DNA of 64,000 nt. Source: Amoebidium appalachense (taxonomy: Eukaryota; Ichthyosporea). The notes beneath the pieces are model-generated. The model saw nothing but the letters and a program-made list of their open reading frames with translations. It made no database searches and had not been told where the DNA came from. This document shows positions 60,866 through 64,000 of this stretch, piece by piece. The stretch covers positions 13,144,001 to 13,208,000 of the forward strand of contig CAVNZM010000001.1 in NCBI GenBank assembly GCA_963693365.1, in the 5' to 3' direction. Position numbers and translations under genes: made by a program. Every line of letters starts with the position of its first letter. Position 1 is the first letter of the stretch.

Positions 60866-61665
60866 CCCCCCCTTACACACACACCGTGTGCACACCGTGT
60901 GTATACACGCACATACACACCCGTGCCTACGTAGATACATGGGACCCGGTGGTATGTATGCCAGAATCGCATTCCGGACCCTCGGGGCTCTCCCTCTTGA
61001 GCCCCCTTCCATAAGGCCCTGCCGTGCGCAGGCCTGAGGGGGGGGGGGGGAGAGGGGGGGGGGGGGGGGGGGGGGGGGACTCCCGGGCCCGGGGAAAAGG
61101 AGGAAACGAACAGTGTACAATTCACGTGGCCACCCACCCATATCCCATCCCCATCGATATCATAGCACCCGGCGTGGCCTCGACCCACACAGGAATGCTA
61201 AACAAGGCTTCCCTGCAGGAAGAAGGGGGGGTGGGGAGGGGGGGGGGGGGGGGGAGGGGAGGGGGGGGGAGGAGGGGGGGGGGAGGGGGGTTTGGCCAAA
61301 CTCTTCCTCGGATTACTGTGTGGCACAGCCCCGGCGGTGGGCTACCAGCTAAGCTCTCGAGCTTCAGCAGGCCTTTCTGGAGATCCTGACGTCACTGAGC
61401 CACATCTAGGAGGACTTTGGTATGTGGCTCAGCTGGTGACTCGCAGTCGCCAAAGCCTTCCAAAAAACCGGCCAGGAAAGCTACATAGCCTACAAGCTAG
61501 TTAAACGGAACTACTGCAATGCAAGGTATGGACCGTAGGAATAGAATCGAGTGAGGTACAGAGTCTTGGGCGGCACACAGAAGGTTTGGCCATGGCATGC
61601 ATGTAGCCGGCTGTGGAGAGCAGGGAACCCTTTGCCCAGAGAAAGAGCGATGGTCATGTATTTGC

Positions 61666-61706
<41 letters not shown>

Positions 61707-61770
61707 GTTCCCGTGCAAGGACGATGACATTCAACGACGAGAATTCAAAGCTTCCCAAGCCCACATTTTC
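60666..61770. other. Intergenic, no gene seen
   Basis: C run (60,834-60,863), G-rich tracts (61,038-61,078, 61,236-61,290, 61,669-61,705) and short unique sequence without a recognisable product. Confidence 0.6.
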
Positions 61771-61965
61771 GTCTTGTCGAGGGCACTGAACTCATAGATA
61801 GCACCTAAACTAGTGTACTGTACGTCGGTGCTGTGTGGTAGTCTAAGACGGTAGTTTCCCTAGAGGGCCTGAAAAGGCCCTCCGGGAACAAAACGTGATA
61901 AAATAAAATAAAAAACAAAAAATAAAGATAAAAATAATAAAAAATATAAGAAAGTCTTGTCGAGG
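61771..61965 (+). mobile_element. Small retroposon-like insertion with 12-bp direct repeats
   Basis: GTCTTGTCGAGG occurs at 61,771-61,782 and 61,954-61,965, enclosing about 170 bp. The insert ends in an A-rich tail with AATAAA-type repeats (61,898-61,953). Just before the tail is a stem-loop: GAGGGCC (61,863-61,869) with GGCCCTC (61,876-61,882), extended by TTCCC/GGGAA. This is the anatomy of a short element inserted by target-primed reverse transcription. No tRNA-like promoter boxes were found, so it may be a truncated SINE or LINE end. Confidence 0.55.
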
Positions 61966-64000
61966 CCATACTGTAGTCTAAGGTCTCGTAGGACAGCTAC
62001 AAGGATGGAGGGGTGCTCTTATGTGCACGTGACTACACGATAACTTGAAGTGCTTGTGGAGCAACAGGTCGATTGTGTGGAGAAACCATGCAGGCAAAGT
62101 GGTCATGAGACGTTACCACGTTATCTAGTTTGAGCGCGGGGTTTGCATCAAAGTTTGTAGTAGCTGCTGTTCTTGCTTGTTATATGTGGGGAGCAACTCA
62201 GCTCCATGTTCAGAGCACCTAGATATATCTAATCAACCAAAATGACATAGACTCTCTAGTATGTGACGGATCAAAGGGATTTTACCGAAAAATTTGACCT
62301 AAAGTTTTTTAAAAGTTTTTTCATGTTTTTTTGTGATCGCTTGAGCAGATCAAACTGTTTTGCTGGTATCTCAGTGTACCTGTGCAGGGGGTATAACAAC
62401 ACACTAACTGTGAAAACTTGGTGCATTTTGGTTGAACGGTTCCCAAGTTTTTACATTTTTGATTTTTTGAAACGTGCATAACGTTATGCTCAAACCTGCA
62501 TAACGTTATACAATGTTACTTAGTAAATGTAAATTTGCCTCAAAAAATTCGTTTAAGTATTCAGCATAACATTCTGCAGTATGCGCTGTAGTGCATGTTG
62601 CAATGAACATGATGTCGGAGATCGTCAACCAGTTTGGCAGGCAAAAGCCACCCACCATATTGCCCAGCCACAAGGTTAGGGCAAGCATGACCTCAACGTG
62701 ATGCATTCGAAATACACATGTTCAGCCCCAGGCCAGGTAACTATTTGAAAGGCCGTACTGGTAACGAGCTCAAAATAACAATCTTCTTCGTTGCTCCCAT
62801 GGTATAACTGTCGGAACCAGTCCCACCGATGTGCAAGAAAAGTGCTGACTTACGGCAAAAGTCCCTACTATTCTCGCCTGACTAGCAGAGTGTACACACA
62901 ACAACTAACACGTACCTGGGCACACATGCATATGAATGAGAGTATACGTGGGTGATCAGGCCACTAAACTAACAGACATAAACACGTGCAGAGTGGTGCT
63001 GGGCAATGCACGATGCCACATCACTAACAGAGAGGGTAGTGTGGAGAGGTAGAAACACAGTTGCATGTTCTGTCAATCTACGTCTAATTTATTATGCTCG
63101 ATTCTCACCTATTTATCTGCCGCAGGCAGATTCCATGAATACAGATCTATCCAAAGGTATTTGCGCATCTGATTGGCAAATACTATGAATACTATAAATC
63201 TGACCAATCATATAACGACACGTACATGAACGGAATTTCGGAAATCAAACTGCATTCCCCTCATACGATCCAACCGCAGACAAAACACCCGACTACACAG
63301 AAAACATGAAACTTTATGCACAACGTTAACAATCGTCGGATGCGTGCTTTCCTCTGGCTATCGCCAATAGCTAAACAAACTATGAATACCACACGTGCCT
63401 AATGAATAACAGAGGGCAAACAAGAGCATGCCGGACATGCTTATGAAATAAAGGGAGATAAAGCACAAATAAACGATCGTACCTAACTATGACATTGTAT
63501 GCTATGTGCTCGTGCAACCTGTGTAAACCAAAGATGTGCAACTAATGAAGAATCGTGCTGTGCACGTGCGTGCGAAATGCATATGCCAACTCGTGCACTT
63601 TTGTTGTATATTCTGGCACGATGTGGGTTACATAGGGTATACGAGTCTTCCAACTGGAGCCACACCGGTACCCGTGCACCTGAGTCAATTGCAAAGGAGC
63701 AAATGCCTTCAGTTGTATCATGCATTTTTTAATTCAGATGGTCTAGTTGACAGTGTTGTCGTACAGGAAGCTTCTATTTGCCTCAAACATGGTCAATCCC
63801 ACACTGAGTCTCTCCTTCCACTACAGCACTTCACGAGATAAAAATCATCCCTATGGACAAGCGGACGTGCACATGACATTGTTCAGACAACGGTGAATCT
63901 TGCCAACGTTCTGGGCCCACACCAACGTATACAGGCTTTCGACTACCACCATCTCAGTTTTTCGGACTGACCAGGTTATAATCGTTCGTCTTCCATCGTT
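61966..64000. other. Intergenic, no gene seen
   Basis: AT-rich compared with the rest of the window and free of long simple repeats. Small open frames show no protein I recognise. The inner part of a gene outside the window cannot be excluded. Confidence 0.5.

Noticed and set aside
62263-62481. Small open frame starting MTDQRDFTEKFD
   Set aside because: No recognisable domain, splice context or neighbouring exon; treated as chance.

Overview
The window is a stretch of nuclear DNA from a eukaryote, most likely a microbial alga or protist. Its genes are split by GT-AG introns of several hundred bases, small exons are separated by long (CA)n, (GT)n, (CT)n and poly-G/poly-C tracts, and one gene is a full eukaryotic phytochelatin synthase. 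I cannot name the species from sequence alone. There is no rRNA, tRNA or CRISPR array that I can support.

Positions 1-21,960 are a nest of retrotransposons. The oldest visible layer is the 3' end of a non-LTR (LINE-type) element (21,300-21,960). Into it went a minus-strand Ty3/gypsy chromovirus, now a tandem array: the internal region of copy A (1-4,590, cut by the window edge), a shared middle LTR, the whole internal region of copy B (13,676-20,537) and a right LTR (20,538-21,299). A second, unrelated plus-strand chromovirus (4,610-12,848) then inserted into the shared LTR. It has 610-bp LTRs with one difference seen between them and a 5-bp target duplication, cctag. The right LTR carries the matching uninterrupted site.

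Positions 22,000-58,500 hold seven host genes that I could rebuild exon by exon. They are a short AN1 zinc-finger protein (+), an 11-exon phytochelatin synthase with an organelle-like N-terminus (+), a divergent pair of complex I assembly factor NDUFAF2 (-) and a HAKAI-type RING ubiquitin ligase (+), a second divergent pair of PAQR seven-helix membrane protein (-) and STK16-type kinase (+), and a NUDIX hydrolase (+). They form no obvious pathway. What they share is gene structure: intron repeats often sit right against the splice sites.

Positions 58,500-64,000 are gene-poor, with a rearranged LINE fragment of the same family as the one at 21 kb and a small retroposon-like insertion with a 12-bp direct repeat.

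The main points for a second look are how the two chromoviruses arrange their reading frames. Both have gag and the start of pol in one frame separated by a single stop codon (UAG in one, UGA in the other), and the plus element has a canonical -1 slippery heptamer before its integrase frame. Others are the organelle-like leader on phytochelatin synthase, a 10-bp repeat flanking one intron, and a GC-AG intron in the kinase.
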